Positions 18,504 to 27,406 of a DNA stretch of 64,000 bases are shown one piece after another. How positions within the stretch are numbered: the stretch's first letter is position 1; each line of letters begins with the position of its first letter. The notes beneath the pieces are model-generated. The model searched no databases, had not been told where the DNA came from, and saw only the letters and a list, made by a program, of their open reading frames with translations. The translations under genes were made by a program, and so were the position numbers. Source of the DNA: Serratia inhibens (lineage in GTDB: Bacteria > Pseudomonadota > Gammaproteobacteria > Enterobacterales > Enterobacteriaceae); the NCBI RefSeq assembly GCF_003591175.1, contig NZ_QYYG01000002.1, positions 620,001-684,000 of the forward strand, given 5' to 3'.

Positions 18504-18508
18504 ATTGT

Positions 18509-19330
18509 TTAATCGTCGGGTAAAAACAACGGCCCCATCGGCGGCCGGGGCAGACCAAAATGCTCAGGGTAATCGACGGAAACCAGATACAACCCTTCGG
18601 CCCGTGCCGTCGCCGCAGCCAGATTCCGATCCTTCAGCGCCAGCAGTTCGGCCATCCAGTTCTCATCCTGATTGCCGCAGCCGATTTCCATCAGGCTGCC
18701 GACAATATTGCGCACCATATGGTGCACAAAGGCATTCGCCTTAATATCTACCACGATATACTCGCCGTAGCGCGTAACCTTAACGTGTTTTACGTTACGC
18801 CATGGCGTGCGCGACTGACATTGCACGGCGCGGAACGACGTGAAATCGTTCTCGCCCAGCAGCGCCTGCGCCGCCCTTTCCATCCGTTCGGCATCCAGCG
18901 GGTGATAAAAATGGGTCATCCCCTGCTGCAACACCGCCGGGCGGTAGCGGTGGTTGTAGATGATGTAGCGGTAGCGACGCGCGGTGGCGCTAAAGCGCGC
19001 ATGGAAATCCTCGGCCACGCCGGTCACCCAACGCACGGCAATATCCGGCGGCAGATGGGTATTTACCCCCATCGTCCAGGCCGCGTCCTTGCGCTGCGCG
19101 GTGGTTTCAAAATGCACCACCTGGCCGGTAGCGTGCACGCCGGCGTCGGTACGTCCGGCGCACAATACGGCTATCGGCGCATTCGCCACCTTGCTCAACG
19201 CCTGTTCCAGACAGGCCTGCACGCTGGCGACTTCCTGCTGACGCTGCCAGCCGTAATAACGGCTGCCGTCATATTCAATCCCCAGCGCGATTTTTAACTT
19301 CGGCTGGGTGGGCAAGACAACTTCAGACAT
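18509..19330 (-). CDS. truA: tRNA pseudouridine(38-40) synthase
   Basis: TruA isomerises uridines 38-40 in the anticodon stem of many tRNAs. The 273-residue product has [17 protein letters not shown] near the start, the catalytic-Asp motif [18 protein letters not shown] around residues 57-74 and the conserved [15 protein letters not shown] near residue 200. Its ATG overlaps the usg stop in a TGATG arrangement, so translation is probably coupled. Confidence 0.96.
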   Translation of the reverse strand: MSEVVLPTQPKLKIALGIEYDGSRYYGWQRQQEVASVQACLEQALSKVANAPIAVLCAGRTDAGVHATGQVVHFETTAQRKDAAWTMGVNTHLPPDIAVRWVTGVAEDFHARFSATARRYRYIIYNHRYRPAVLQQGMTHFYHPLDAERMERAAQALLGENDFTSFRAVQCQSRTPWRNVKHVKVTRYGEYIVVDIKANAFVHHMVRNIVGSLMEIGCGNQDENWMAELLALKDRNLAAATARAEGLYLVSVDYPEHFGLPRPPMGPLFLPDD

Positions 19331-20340
19331 CAGTACATCTGCTCCTGCACCAGACGCTCTGCGGTTTCGATCGCCATCAGCGCGCCGCCGAAGCGCACGT
19401 TGTCCGCCACCGACCAGAACTGCAGGATTTCAGGAATGCCGTAGTCATTGCGCAAGCAGCCGACGCTTAACGCATCGCTGCCGGACGCTTCCGTTACCTG
19501 AGTCGGGTAGTCGTCTTCTTCGCTCAGTTGGATATCATCCACCTGCTCCAGCTCGCTGCGCGCCTCTTCGGCAGACATCGGGCGCAGCGCTTCCAGGTGA
19601 ACCACTTGCGCGTGGCCGTAAAACACCGGCGACTGCACGCAGCTCACGGAAATCGGCAGCCCTTCGTCCTGCAAGACTTTGCGCACCTGATCGACAATCA
19701 AACGTTCTTCGCGCACGCTGCCCTGCTCGTCGGCCAACAACGGTAACAGGTTGAACGCCAGTTGCTTGGCAAAAACGCCCGGTTCAGCCGGAATGCCGTT
19801 CAGCAAGCGCGCACTCTGGCCGGCCAGATCGTCCACCGCCACTTTGCCGCGTGCCGATACCGACATCAGGGTGGTGACGTGCAGACGGGAAAGCCCGGCC
19901 TGTTCGGTCAAGGGTTTGATCGCCGTCAGCAGTTGGCTGACCATGCTGTCGGCCACGGCGACAATATTACGGTTGCGGTAGTCGGCCAGCACCTGCGGGT
20001 TCACGCCAGGTACCACCAGGGGGATGTCCGGCTCCAGCGCAAACAGGCCGCTGGTGTCGATCACCAGGCAACCCATGTTGCCGGCTTCTTCCGCATAGCG
20101 GGCCGCCGCCTCTGTACCGGCGACAAAGAACGCCAGTTGCGCCTGCGACCAGTCGAATTCTTCCGCTTTTTGCACCAGCACCGACTTGCCGTTGAAGCGT
20201 ACCGTTGCCCCGGCGCCGCGTTCACTGGCCAAAGGATAGAGTTCGCCCACCGGGAACTGGCGTTCCTGTAATAATTCCAGCAACGCTTCACCTACCGCGC
20301 CAGTGGCGCCAAGCAGAGCGATATTCCAGCCGTCAGACAT
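19330..20340 (-). CDS. usg: USG-1, aspartate-semialdehyde dehydrogenase-like protein
   Basis: The 336-residue protein has the two-domain fold of aspartate-semialdehyde dehydrogenases: an N-terminal NADP-binding [14 protein letters not shown] and a dimerisation domain ending in [15 protein letters not shown]. At the place of the catalytic Cys of true Asd enzymes (the GNC motif) the sequence reads [13 protein letters not shown] with no Cys, as in E. coli Usg. It is therefore probably not an active semialdehyde dehydrogenase; its role is unknown. It lies between pdxB and truA and overlaps truA by one base. Confidence 0.93.
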   Translation of the reverse strand: MSDGWNIALLGATGAVGEALLELLQERQFPVGELYPLASERGAGATVRFNGKSVLVQKAEEFDWSQAQLAFFVAGTEAAARYAEEAGNMGCLVIDTSGLFALEPDIPLVVPGVNPQVLADYRNRNIVAVADSMVSQLLTAIKPLTEQAGLSRLHVTTLMSVSARGKVAVDDLAGQSARLLNGIPAEPGVFAKQLAFNLLPLLADEQGSVREERLIVDQVRKVLQDEGLPISVSCVQSPVFYGHAQVVHLEALRPMSAEEARSELEQVDDIQLSEEDDYPTQVTEASGSDALSVGCLRNDYGIPEILQFWSVADNVRFGGALMAIETAERLVQEQMY

Positions 20341-20408
20341 TGGGTTTCTCCAGAGTATTCATTTAAAAAGCAGACGGGCAGTGTTGCCACCGCCCGATAA
20401 TCCCTTGC

Positions 20409-20425
20409 CGCTTACTGTAGCGGCG
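20409..20425. other. Short stem-loop between pdxB and usg
   Basis: GCCGCT and AGCGGC pair around TACTG-type loop bases in the 151-bp gap. No T-run follows on the leftward strand, so it is more likely an mRNA structure than a terminator. Confidence 0.3.
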
Positions 20426-20491
20426 ATTGCTTAAGGCAACCTTACGTATTGGGTACTGCGCCTTGCTTGCAGGGAGCCGGCATGCCGACCT

Positions 20492-21613
20492 CTACAGCAC
20501 GCTGAAACCCAGCTTGTGCAGCAGCTCAGCGCTGGCGCTGTCATTGCACTGAACGCGCAACGAGGACCATTCGCGGCGCTCCTGATAATGCTTGCGCAGG
20601 CGATCAAACTCGCCCGGTTGCCCTGCCACTTTGCGCAGCGGCGCATCATCGCGGCGCACATCATACACCAAGTGCATCAATCGTTTTAATTTGCCTTCAT
20701 CCAGCGGCCCGTTCAGCTGGATCTGGCTGAATTCAGGTACCGGCAGCAGCGAGGCCAGCTCAATCTGCTGTGGTCGCCCAACATGGCGGCTGAAGGCCTC
20801 GAACACCTGAGTGGTGCCACGCGCCTTGCCTTCCAACGTGTAACCGGCGATATGCGCGGTGCCGATATCCACCCGCGCCAGCAACGGCAACGAAAGCTCC
20901 GGTTCCGGCTCCCAAACGTCCAGCACCGTGCTCAGCTTTTTGCCTTTTTCCAGCGCCTGCAGCAGCGCGGCGTTATCCACCACTTCGCCACGGCAGGCAT
21001 TGATCAGGATACGGTTGTCGGGCAGCGCCGCCAGCAACTCGGCATCAACCAGATGCAGCGAGTGATAGGGGCCGGATTTATTCAGCGGCGTATGGAACGT
21101 CAGCACGTCGGCTTCCGCCACCAGTTTTTCCAGCGGCCAGAACTCCCCGGCGTCACCGCGTTCGGCGCGCGGCGGATCGCACAGCAGCGTGCGTACGCCC
21201 AATGCTTTAAGCCGGGCATCCAGGCGCGAACCTACGTTGCCCACGCCGATAATACCGACGGTTTTATCGCGCAACTGAAAACCGTCGCGTTCGGCCAACA
21301 GCATCAGCGCAGAGAACACATATTCCACCACCGCAATGGCGTTACAGCCTGGCGCCGCGGAAAACCCGATGCCCTGCTGTTTCAGCCAGGCATCATCCAC
21401 GTGGTCAGTGCCGGCGGTGGCGGTGCCGACAAAACCGATACGGGTACCGGCCAGCAAATCTTCATTCACTTTAGTCACCGAGCGCACCATCAGCGCGTCG
21501 GCATCCACCAGCGCATCTCGCGGGATCGGGCGGCCAGGCACCGCTTGCACCTCCCCCAAACGACTGAACAATTCAGCCGCGTACGGCATATTTTCATCAA
21601 CCAGGATTTTCAC
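20492..21613 (-). CDS. pdxB: 4-phosphoerythronate dehydrogenase
   Basis: PdxB oxidises 4-phospho-D-erythronate in the DXP-dependent branch of pyridoxal 5'-phosphate synthesis. The 373-residue D-2-hydroxyacid dehydrogenase has the NAD-binding [16 protein letters not shown], the Arg of [14 protein letters not shown], the Glu/His pair in the second catalytic half (DVWEPEP...GTAHIAGYT), and the extra C-terminal domain unique to PdxB. Its start lies 28 bp from a full ERIC copy, so its promoter must lie within or beyond the repeat. Local PLP supply could matter to the two MocR regulators in the window, but no link is shown. Confidence 0.96.
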   Translation of the reverse strand: MKILVDENMPYAAELFSRLGEVQAVPGRPIPRDALVDADALMVRSVTKVNEDLLAGTRIGFVGTATAGTDHVDDAWLKQQGIGFSAAPGCNAIAVVEYVFSALMLLAERDGFQLRDKTVGIIGVGNVGSRLDARLKALGVRTLLCDPPRAERGDAGEFWPLEKLVAEADVLTFHTPLNKSGPYHSLHLVDAELLAALPDNRILINACRGEVVDNAALLQALEKGKKLSTVLDVWEPEPELSLPLLARVDIGTAHIAGYTLEGKARGTTQVFEAFSRHVGRPQQIELASLLPVPEFSQIQLNGPLDEGKLKRLMHLVYDVRRDDAPLRKVAGQPGEFDRLRKHYQERREWSSLRVQCNDSASAELLHKLGFSVL

Positions 21614-21640
21614 TTGTTGCTCCGACGGTTTACGGCTATT

Positions 21641-21768
21641 TATACCCCAAATAATTGGCGTTGCATCAAGGCGGCAAGAGCAGGAGTCCCCAGGAGCTTA
21701 CTCAAGTAAGTGACTGGGGTGAGTGCTCGCAGCCAACACAGAGGCGGCGTCAAGTATGAAGAGGTTAT
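21641..21768 (+). repeat. ERIC element, full-length, directly upstream of pdxB
   Basis: The copy runs TATACCCCAAATAATTGGCG...TCAAGTATGAAGAGGTTAT. Its centre contains CCCCAGGAGCTTACT and AAGTAAGTGACTGGGGTGAG, essentially the well-known ERIC1R and ERIC2 primer sites. It lies between the ends of pdxB (start) and the AraC gene (stop), in the same orientation as the copy before flk. Confidence 0.92.
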
Positions 21769-21791
21769 CTGGGAAAGAGTGTGCCACCGAA

Positions 21792-22565
21792 TCAGGCCCG
21801 ACGAAAGCGTTCGGGGGTGCTGCCGGCGATTTGCTGAAACATGACGATAAACGCCGAGGCCGAGCTGTATCCCACCTCCAGCGCGACGTTCTGCACGGTT
21901 TTGCCCTGTTCAAGCAGCGAAACGGCATGCAGAAAACGCAACCGCTGCCGCCATTCGCTGAATGACATGCCCAGCTCTTGCCGGCAGCGGCGTGACAGGG
22001 TGCGTTCGGTGGTATAGACCCGGGCGGCCCAGACGGCAAGCGAGGTGTTGTCCGACGGGCAATGCTCCAGCGCTTCCAGCACCGGTGCCAGGAGTTTATC
22101 TTCGGACGACGGCAAATAAGCTTGCTGGACCGGCGACAGATGCAGTTGATCGATCAGCGCCCGGCACAGACGCAAATCCTGCTTGCCATGCGGGATATAT
22201 TGCTTGCGTGCGTAAAAATCTTCGGCGATGGCGCGGAAAATTGGCGTCACGCTCACCAGGCAGGGTTCGGCCGGCAGCCCGACGCACAGCGGCTGCATGA
22301 TATCCACCATGCGGCACTGCGCCAGCCGCTGATTGTAGCAAGAGTGCTCGATCCCCGCCGGTGCCCACAGCACAAACTCCGGTGGAGCCAGAAAACGTTG
22401 ATTGCCGACCTTCATCACCATCACCCCGGCTTTCACCCACATCAGTTGTCCCCAGCGATGGCTGTGCGGCTGGAATTCCGTGCGGGCATTAAACTCCTCG
22501 CAACGAAACTGCACCGGGCGCGGCGCCGGGATCAAGGCTTCAGGAAAGTGACGGATTTCTGACAT
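21792..22565 (-). CDS. AraC family transcriptional regulator with cupin N-domain
   Basis: A 257-residue regulator: an N-terminal cupin-like sensing domain (HSHRWGQLMWVKAGVMVM; APPEFVLWAPAGIEHSC) and a C-terminal double helix-turn-helix from about residue 160 (TTERTLSRRCRQELGMSFSE; VQNVALEVGYSSASAFIVMF). The ATG at 22565 is used; an upstream extension of 11 codons is not conserved. It is divergent, 117 bp, from a DMT-family permease gene, so it very likely controls that exporter. Its ligand is unknown. Confidence 0.85.
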   Translation of the reverse strand: MSEIRHFPEALIPAPRPVQFRCEEFNARTEFQPHSHRWGQLMWVKAGVMVMKVGNQRFLAPPEFVLWAPAGIEHSCYNQRLAQCRMVDIMQPLCVGLPAEPCLVSVTPIFRAIAEDFYARKQYIPHGKQDLRLCRALIDQLHLSPVQQAYLPSSEDKLLAPVLEALEHCPSDNTSLAVWAARVYTTERTLSRRCRQELGMSFSEWRQRLRFLHAVSLLEQGKTVQNVALEVGYSSASAFIVMFQQIAGSTPERFRRA

Positions 22566-22682
22566 GGTTGCACACCGTGATTTGTCTTGTTGACACAAAA
22601 TATTGTCTGGATATCGCTATATATAATAAACCGGACACGAGTAGACTAGCCAGCATGTCCGTCGTTATTGAGAATAATCATC

Positions 22683-23588
22683 GTGAATATGCTCTTCCCG
22701 CTGTTGGCGGTGCTGATCTGGTCTGTCAACGCCGTCGTCAGCAAACTCTCCGCCACCGCTATCGATCCGGCCGCCATCTCGTTTTACCGTTGGCTGCTGG
22801 CGCTGATCGTCCTGACCCCCTTCGTATTACCCGGCGTGATCCGCAATTGGCGGGAAGTGCGCGCCAACGGGTGGAAATTGCTGACCCTTGGCCTGCTCGG
22901 CATGGTGCTCTACCAAAGCCTGGCTTACTATGCGGCGCACAGCGTCAGCGCGCTGTTTATGGGTATCATTGTGTCGCTGATCCCGCTGCTGACCATTCTG
23001 ATCAGCATCGTGCTGTTGCGCATTGCGCCGACCGTCGGCGTGGCGATCGGCAGCGTGCTGTCATTCGGCGGATTGATCTGGCTGGTCAGCGCCGGCCATC
23101 CAGGCGAGCTGCTGCAACATGGCATCGGCAAGGGCGAACTGATGATGTTCGCCGCCGCCGCTTCCTATGCGCTGTACGGCGTGCTGACCAAACGCTGGAT
23201 GATTGCTCTGCCTAATTGGCAGTCGCTGTATGTGCAAATCCTGTTCGGTGTCGTGCTGTTGCTGCCGAACTTTCTGATGGCGCAGGATGTCGGGCTGAAC
23301 AGCCAGAATATCCCGCTGGTGCTGTTCGCCGGTATCCCGGCTTCGATCATCGCACCTTTCTTGTGGATCCAGGGCGTGATTCGCCTCGGTGCCAATACCG
23401 CGTCGATATTTATGAACCTGTCGCCGGTATTTACCGCCGTCATCGCCGTGCTGTTCCTGCATGAACAGCTGCACAGCTATCATCTGATCGGCGGCGGCGT
23501 CACGTTGCTGGGCGTAATTTTGTCGCAACGCCTGCGCACGCCGTTAGGGCGCAAGGCAAAAGCTTCAGCGCCCGAAGTGGGGTCCTAA
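22683..23588 (+). CDS. EamA/DMT family permease
   Basis: A ~301-residue inner-membrane protein with ten predicted helices in two EamA repeats (first MLFPLLAVLIWSVNAVVSKLS; second GELMMFAAAASYALYGVLTKR). The family moves amino acids, metabolites or drugs, usually outward. The GTG at 22683 (two codons before an ATG at 22689) gives MNMLFPLLAV; both are plausible, while a TTG further up is unlikely. It is divergent from the AraC gene and ends overlapping the tctE stop by 4 bp on the other strand. Confidence 0.85.
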   Translation: MNMLFPLLAVLIWSVNAVVSKLSATAIDPAAISFYRWLLALIVLTPFVLPGVIRNWREVRANGWKLLTLGLLGMVLYQSLAYYAAHSVSALFMGIIVSLIPLLTILISIVLLRIAPTVGVAIGSVLSFGGLIWLVSAGHPGELLQHGIGKGELMMFAAAASYALYGVLTKRWMIALPNWQSLYVQILFGVVLLLPNFLMAQDVGLNSQNIPLVLFAGIPASIIAPFLWIQGVIRLGANTASIFMNLSPVFTAVIAVLFLHEQLHSYHLIGGGVTLLGVILSQRLRTPLGRKAKASAPEVGS

Positions 23589-25003
23589 GGCAGCAGTTGA
23601 AAACGCACCCGCACCAGCAGGCCGCCAAGCGCGACCGAGGTCAACAGCTCCGGGCGGGTGCCGTGATAACGGGTAATGTCGCTGACCAGCGCCAGCCCCA
23701 GCCCGGCGCCGGGCTGATCGCCCACGTTATCCAGCCGATGAAAGGGTTGCAGCGCCTGCGCGGTATCCTGCTGCGCAATGCCCGGGCCGTTGTCTTCAAT
23801 TTCCAGCACGCATTCCCCGGCCGGCTTATCGAGCGTCAGACGAGCGGTGACCACGCCCTGATTCGGCACATATTTCAGCGCGTTATCCAGCAGATTGGCG
23901 CACAGCTCGGTGAGCAACAGCGCCTCACCGCCGACCCAGCATACCGACTCTCCTTCATAGCCTAAATCAATGCGCTTGCTGCGCGCCTGCGGCAGGCGCG
24001 AAAAACAGGCATCGCGCAGCACCTGCGCCAAATTCACCGGTTGCAGCTTGCGATCGGCATGATGTTCATGGGCTTTAAGCCGCGAGAGATAAAGCAGACG
24101 ATCGGTCAGCGCCACGGTGTTATCCAGCGTGACGCTCATCGCCGCCAGGCTTTCCCGCCACTGCTCCGGCTTATCGCTGGCCAGCGCCACCCCCACTTGC
24201 GTTTTCAGCACCGTCAGCGGCGTGCGCAGTTGATGAGAGGCGTCGGCGCTGAAACGCTCCTGACGCGCCACCATTACCCGCAGCCGTTCGATATAGCGGT
24301 TGAACGCCAGCAGCAGAGGCTGCATTTCCGACCAGGGCAACACCATCGGCAACGGCGTCAGTTCGCCCGGATCGCGCCGCAGCATGATACCGGAAAGCTT
24401 GCGCATCGGCTTTAGCACTCGCTTGAGCAAGGCGAAGGCCAGAATCATCGTCACCACCACCACGGTCCCCTGGCTGAGCAAGGCGGAAAGCATCATCTGC
24501 CGTGCCAGGTAACGGCGCGACTCCAGCGTTTCCGCCACCAGGATCGTCGCCATGCCCATGACGCCGGACTCATTGACCGGCTGGAACAGCGCAGCCACGC
24601 GGATCGACCGGCCGCCATATTCGGCATCATAGAAATGCACCAGTGCCGGGTACAAGCTGGAGCGCAGGATATGTGGCGGCATCGGCGGCAGATCGTCATA
24701 ACCGGAAATGCTTTTGCCCTGCGGAGAGATCACTTCGTAATAGAGCTGATCGTTCATGTTGCGCTCAAAGCTGTCGAGCACCACATAGGGCACATCCACT
24801 TCCAGGCGGCCATTGCGCACCACCAGCCGCTCCGCCACGGTGCGCGCCGATGCCAGCAGCGTGCGATCGTAAGCCAAGGTGGCGGCGTTCATGGCGCTGA
24901 AGTAATGGGTGTATATAGAGATGCCGCCCAGTACCAGCAAGGGTAACCCGAAAAACAGCAGCAGTTGATAAAACAGGGATCGCGGCGCGTTAAACCACCT
25001 CAT
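23585..25003 (-). CDS. tctE: Sensor histidine kinase TctE
   Basis: TctE is the membrane sensor of the tricarboxylate two-component system. The 472-residue product has an N-terminal helix (SLFYQLLLFFGLPLLVLGG), a periplasmic 2CSK-type domain, a second helix around residues 170-190, HAMP-like linker, the phospho-acceptor His in SADASHQLRTPL, and the ATPase motifs NLLDNALKYVP, DNGPGI and GAGLGLALV. The ATG at 25003 (MRWFNAPRSLFYQ) is chosen because it gives the known TctE length and overlaps the tctD stop by 14 bp; longer upstream frames are shadows of tctD. Confidence 0.92.
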   Translation of the reverse strand: MRWFNAPRSLFYQLLLFFGLPLLVLGGISIYTHYFSAMNAATLAYDRTLLASARTVAERLVVRNGRLEVDVPYVVLDSFERNMNDQLYYEVISPQGKSISGYDDLPPMPPHILRSSLYPALVHFYDAEYGGRSIRVAALFQPVNESGVMGMATILVAETLESRRYLARQMMLSALLSQGTVVVVTMILAFALLKRVLKPMRKLSGIMLRRDPGELTPLPMVLPWSEMQPLLLAFNRYIERLRVMVARQERFSADASHQLRTPLTVLKTQVGVALASDKPEQWRESLAAMSVTLDNTVALTDRLLYLSRLKAHEHHADRKLQPVNLAQVLRDACFSRLPQARSKRIDLGYEGESVCWVGGEALLLTELCANLLDNALKYVPNQGVVTARLTLDKPAGECVLEIEDNGPGIAQQDTAQALQPFHRLDNVGDQPGAGLGLALVSDITRYHGTRPELLTSVALGGLLVRVRFQLLP

Positions 25004-25664
25004 TGCAGAGCTCCAGGCTGTAGCCCAGACCGCGCAGAGTGACGATCGCCACGTTGCTGCCCTGCAGCTTTTTCCGCAGCCGGTGCACGTACAGCTCAAT
25101 ACTCTCGGGATTGGCCTCGTCGGACAGGGTAAACACCTGTTCAAACAGCTGTTGCTTGGCGACCGGCCGACCGCGCCGGTGGATCAGAGCGGTCAGTACC
25201 GCCAGTTCGCGCGGCGTTAACTGCAGCGGTTTATCATCCAGTTGAAAATAGCCTTCATCATGATAAGTCAGCGCGCCATATTGCAGCGCCTGCCGGGTCA
25301 CGCCGATGCTGCGCCGCAGCAACGCTCGAATGCGCGCTTCCAGCTCATCGAGTTCAAAGGGTTTGGTGAGGTAATCATCAGCCCCCAGATTCAGCCCCTT
25401 GACCCGATCGGCAACGTCGGTTCTGGCGGTCAACAACAGCACCGGCAGGTCCTGGCCGCGCTTGCGCAGACGGGCCAGCAGATCCAGCCCATTCAGGCGC
25501 GGCAGCGCCACGTCCAGCACCACCAGCGCATAGCATTCGTTTAACAACAGATGATCTGCCGCCAGCCCGTCCGGCGCGACGTCCACGGCAAAACCGGCGC
25601 CGGTCAGCGCCTTTTGCAACCAGTGGGATAACTCGGGATGATCCTCTACCAATAGTAGCCGCAT
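24990..25664 (-). CDS. tctD: Response regulator TctD
   Basis: An OmpR-type response regulator of 224 residues: receiver domain starting MRLLLVEDHPELSHWLQKAL with the phospho-acceptor Asp in ALVVLDVALPR, Lys in DDYLTKPF, and a winged-helix DNA-binding domain ending RLRKKLQGSNVAIVTLRGLGY. The start at 25664 matches Salmonella TctD; the ATG 12 bp upstream is less likely. It faces tctCBA across ~300 bp and is expected to control it in response to citrate/tricarboxylates. Confidence 0.93.
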   Translation of the reverse strand: MRLLLVEDHPELSHWLQKALTGAGFAVDVAPDGLAADHLLLNECYALVVLDVALPRLNGLDLLARLRKRGQDLPVLLLTARTDVADRVKGLNLGADDYLTKPFELDELEARIRALLRRSIGVTRQALQYGALTYHDEGYFQLDDKPLQLTPRELAVLTALIHRRGRPVAKQQLFEQVFTLSDEANPESIELYVHRLRKKLQGSNVAIVTLRGLGYSLELCNEVV

Positions 25665-25968
25665 TTTCCATTCCATTGATTTGTCGGATTGTTAACATCT
25701 TTATAACAGCAGAATGGCATGGAAGGCGGTGCGATAGAAGGGTTGCGCAGAACCCGTTTTGAGAGCTGGTACACAATTGCAGCACAGAGTCGTTCGTCGT
25801 CATCGACGCTGGCGCATTCACCTCTTTTCCCCAGCAACAGGAGACGCCTATCACATCCCGAAAACTTTTCCCTCGGTTGAAAGGTAAATGAAAGGTTGTT
25901 GTTTTAACAATTCAGCAACCCGTATCGGCGGGGATTCACTCCGACAGAAAAACACCTTGGGGAAAGCA
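25665..25968. other. tctD/tctC divergent intergenic region
   Basis: This 304-bp regulatory region lies between the two-component genes and the transporter operon. Near tctC it has the direct repeat TGAAAGG...TGAAAGG (25878-25894) and the dyad GGTTG...CAACC spanning about 25894-25920. Either could be a TctD target, but no TctD consensus is known to me. No coding sequence is supported. Confidence 0.5.
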
Positions 25969-26949
25969 ATGAAAAAAATAATCACCCGTACTCTGACCGC
26001 AACCGCCCTGCTGCTGGCGGCCAATCAGGCATTTGCCGTAGAAGCGCCGAAACGCACCGAATGCATCGCCCCCGCCAAGCCCGGCGGCGGGTTTGATCTG
26101 ACCTGCAAGCTGATCCAGGTATCGCTGCAGGAAACCAAGGCCATCGACAAACCGATGCGCGTCACCTATATGCCAGGCGGCGTCGGCGCGGTGGCCTATA
26201 ACGCCATCGTCGCTCAGCGCCCGGCGGAATTCGGCACCGTGGTCGCCTTCTCCGGCGGCTCTCTGCTTAACCTTTCGCAAGGCAAGTTCGGCCGGTACAA
26301 CGTCGATGACGTGAAATGGCTGGCCGCCGTCGGCACCGATTACGGCATGATCGCCGTGCGCGCCGACTCGCCGTACAAAACCCTCAAAGACCTGATGGAC
26401 GCCTTCCAGAAAGATCCCAACAGCGTGGTATTCGGTGCAGGTGCCTCGATCGGCAGCCAGGACTGGATGAAAACCGCCCTGCTGGCGCGCGAGGTCGGCG
26501 TCGATCCTCACAAGATGCGCTACGTCGCGTTCGAAGGCGGTGGCGAACCCGTCACCGCGCTGCTCGGCAACCATATTCAGGCGGTGTCCGGCGATTTGAG
26601 CGAAATGGTGCCCTATCTGCAGGGTGACAAAATCCGCGTACTGGCGGTGTATTCCGAACAACGTCTGCCGGGCCAGTTAGCCGACGTGCCGACCGCCAAA
26701 GAGCAGGGATTCAATCTGATCTGGCCGATCATCCGCGGTTTCTACGTTGGCCCCAAGGTCAGCGAAGAAGAGTATCAATGGTGGCTCGACACCTTCCAGA
26801 AAATGACGGCAACCGACGAATTCAAAAAGCAGCGCGACCTGCGTGGCCTGTTTGAATTCAACCTGGCCGGCAAGGAACTGGATGCCTACGTGAAAAACCA
26901 GGTCAATCAGTACCGCGAGCAGGCCAAAGTCTTCGGCCTGGCTAAATAA
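25969..26949 (+). CDS. tctC: Periplasmic tricarboxylate-binding protein TctC
   Basis: TctC binds citrate, isocitrate or related tricarboxylates for the TctABC secondary carrier. The 326-residue precursor has a signal peptide MKKIITRTLTATALLLAANQ ending at AFA near residue 23 and the Bug/TctC-family phosphate-like loop (CIAPAKPGGGFDLTCKLIQ). The ATG at 25969 with GGGGAAAG upstream is the start; 27 extra upstream codons are not conserved. First gene of tctCBA, opposite tctDE. Confidence 0.94.
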   Translation: MKKIITRTLTATALLLAANQAFAVEAPKRTECIAPAKPGGGFDLTCKLIQVSLQETKAIDKPMRVTYMPGGVGAVAYNAIVAQRPAEFGTVVAFSGGSLLNLSQGKFGRYNVDDVKWLAAVGTDYGMIAVRADSPYKTLKDLMDAFQKDPNSVVFGAGASIGSQDWMKTALLAREVGVDPHKMRYVAFEGGGEPVTALLGNHIQAVSGDLSEMVPYLQGDKIRVLAVYSEQRLPGQLADVPTAKEQGFNLIWPIIRGFYVGPKVSEEEYQWWLDTFQKMTATDEFKKQRDLRGLFEFNLAGKELDAYVKNQVNQYREQAKVFGLAK

Positions 26950-26963
26950 CCGGGAGAAATACC

Positions 26964-27395
26964 ATGAGCGATCGCATTTTTGCCGGTTTCTGGTTGCTGC
27001 TGTGTATCGGCGGCCTGTTTATCGGCTGGGGCATTCAGAGCGAATACAGCTATGAACCGCTGGGGCCACGCCCCTTCCCGCTGGCCATCCTCAGCCTGAT
27101 GTCGCTGTGCGCGGCGCTGCTGCTGCTGAACAAACCGCAGGCCGTCGAATGGCCGCACAACAAGGTGATGCAACGCCTGTTGGTGCTGGTGATCACGCTG
27201 GTGCTGTACGCCTGGGGCTTCGAATGGCTGGGCTTTCCGCTGGCCACCGCACTGCTGACCTTCAGCATTGGCCTGCTGTTCCAGGCCAGCCTGCCGGCGG
27301 CGGCAATCTCCGGCGTAATCATGGGTGGAGTACTGTATTACGCCTTTGACCAATTACTCGACGTAACACTGCCACTCGGCGTTTGGCTGAGCTAA
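26964..27395 (+). CDS. tctB: Tricarboxylate transporter small membrane subunit TctB
   Basis: The 143-residue protein has four predicted helices (FAGFWLLLCIGGLFIGWGI; FPLAILSLMSLCAALLLL; LVLVITLVLYAWGF; LPAAAISGVIMGGVLYYAF) as expected for TctB, the small membrane partner of TctA. It lies 14 bp after tctC with AGGAG-like GGGAGA upstream and just before tctA. Confidence 0.92.
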   Translation: MSDRIFAGFWLLLCIGGLFIGWGIQSEYSYEPLGPRPFPLAILSLMSLCAALLLLNKPQAVEWPHNKVMQRLLVLVITLVLYAWGFEWLGFPLATALLTFSIGLLFQASLPAAAISGVIMGGVLYYAFDQLLDVTLPLGVWLS

Positions 27396-27406
27396 CGGGG
27401 GCGATG

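Noticed and set aside
25840-25855. CRP-like site before tctC (GGAGA-N6-TCACA)
   Set aside because: Only the right half fits; the left half has two mismatches at key positions.
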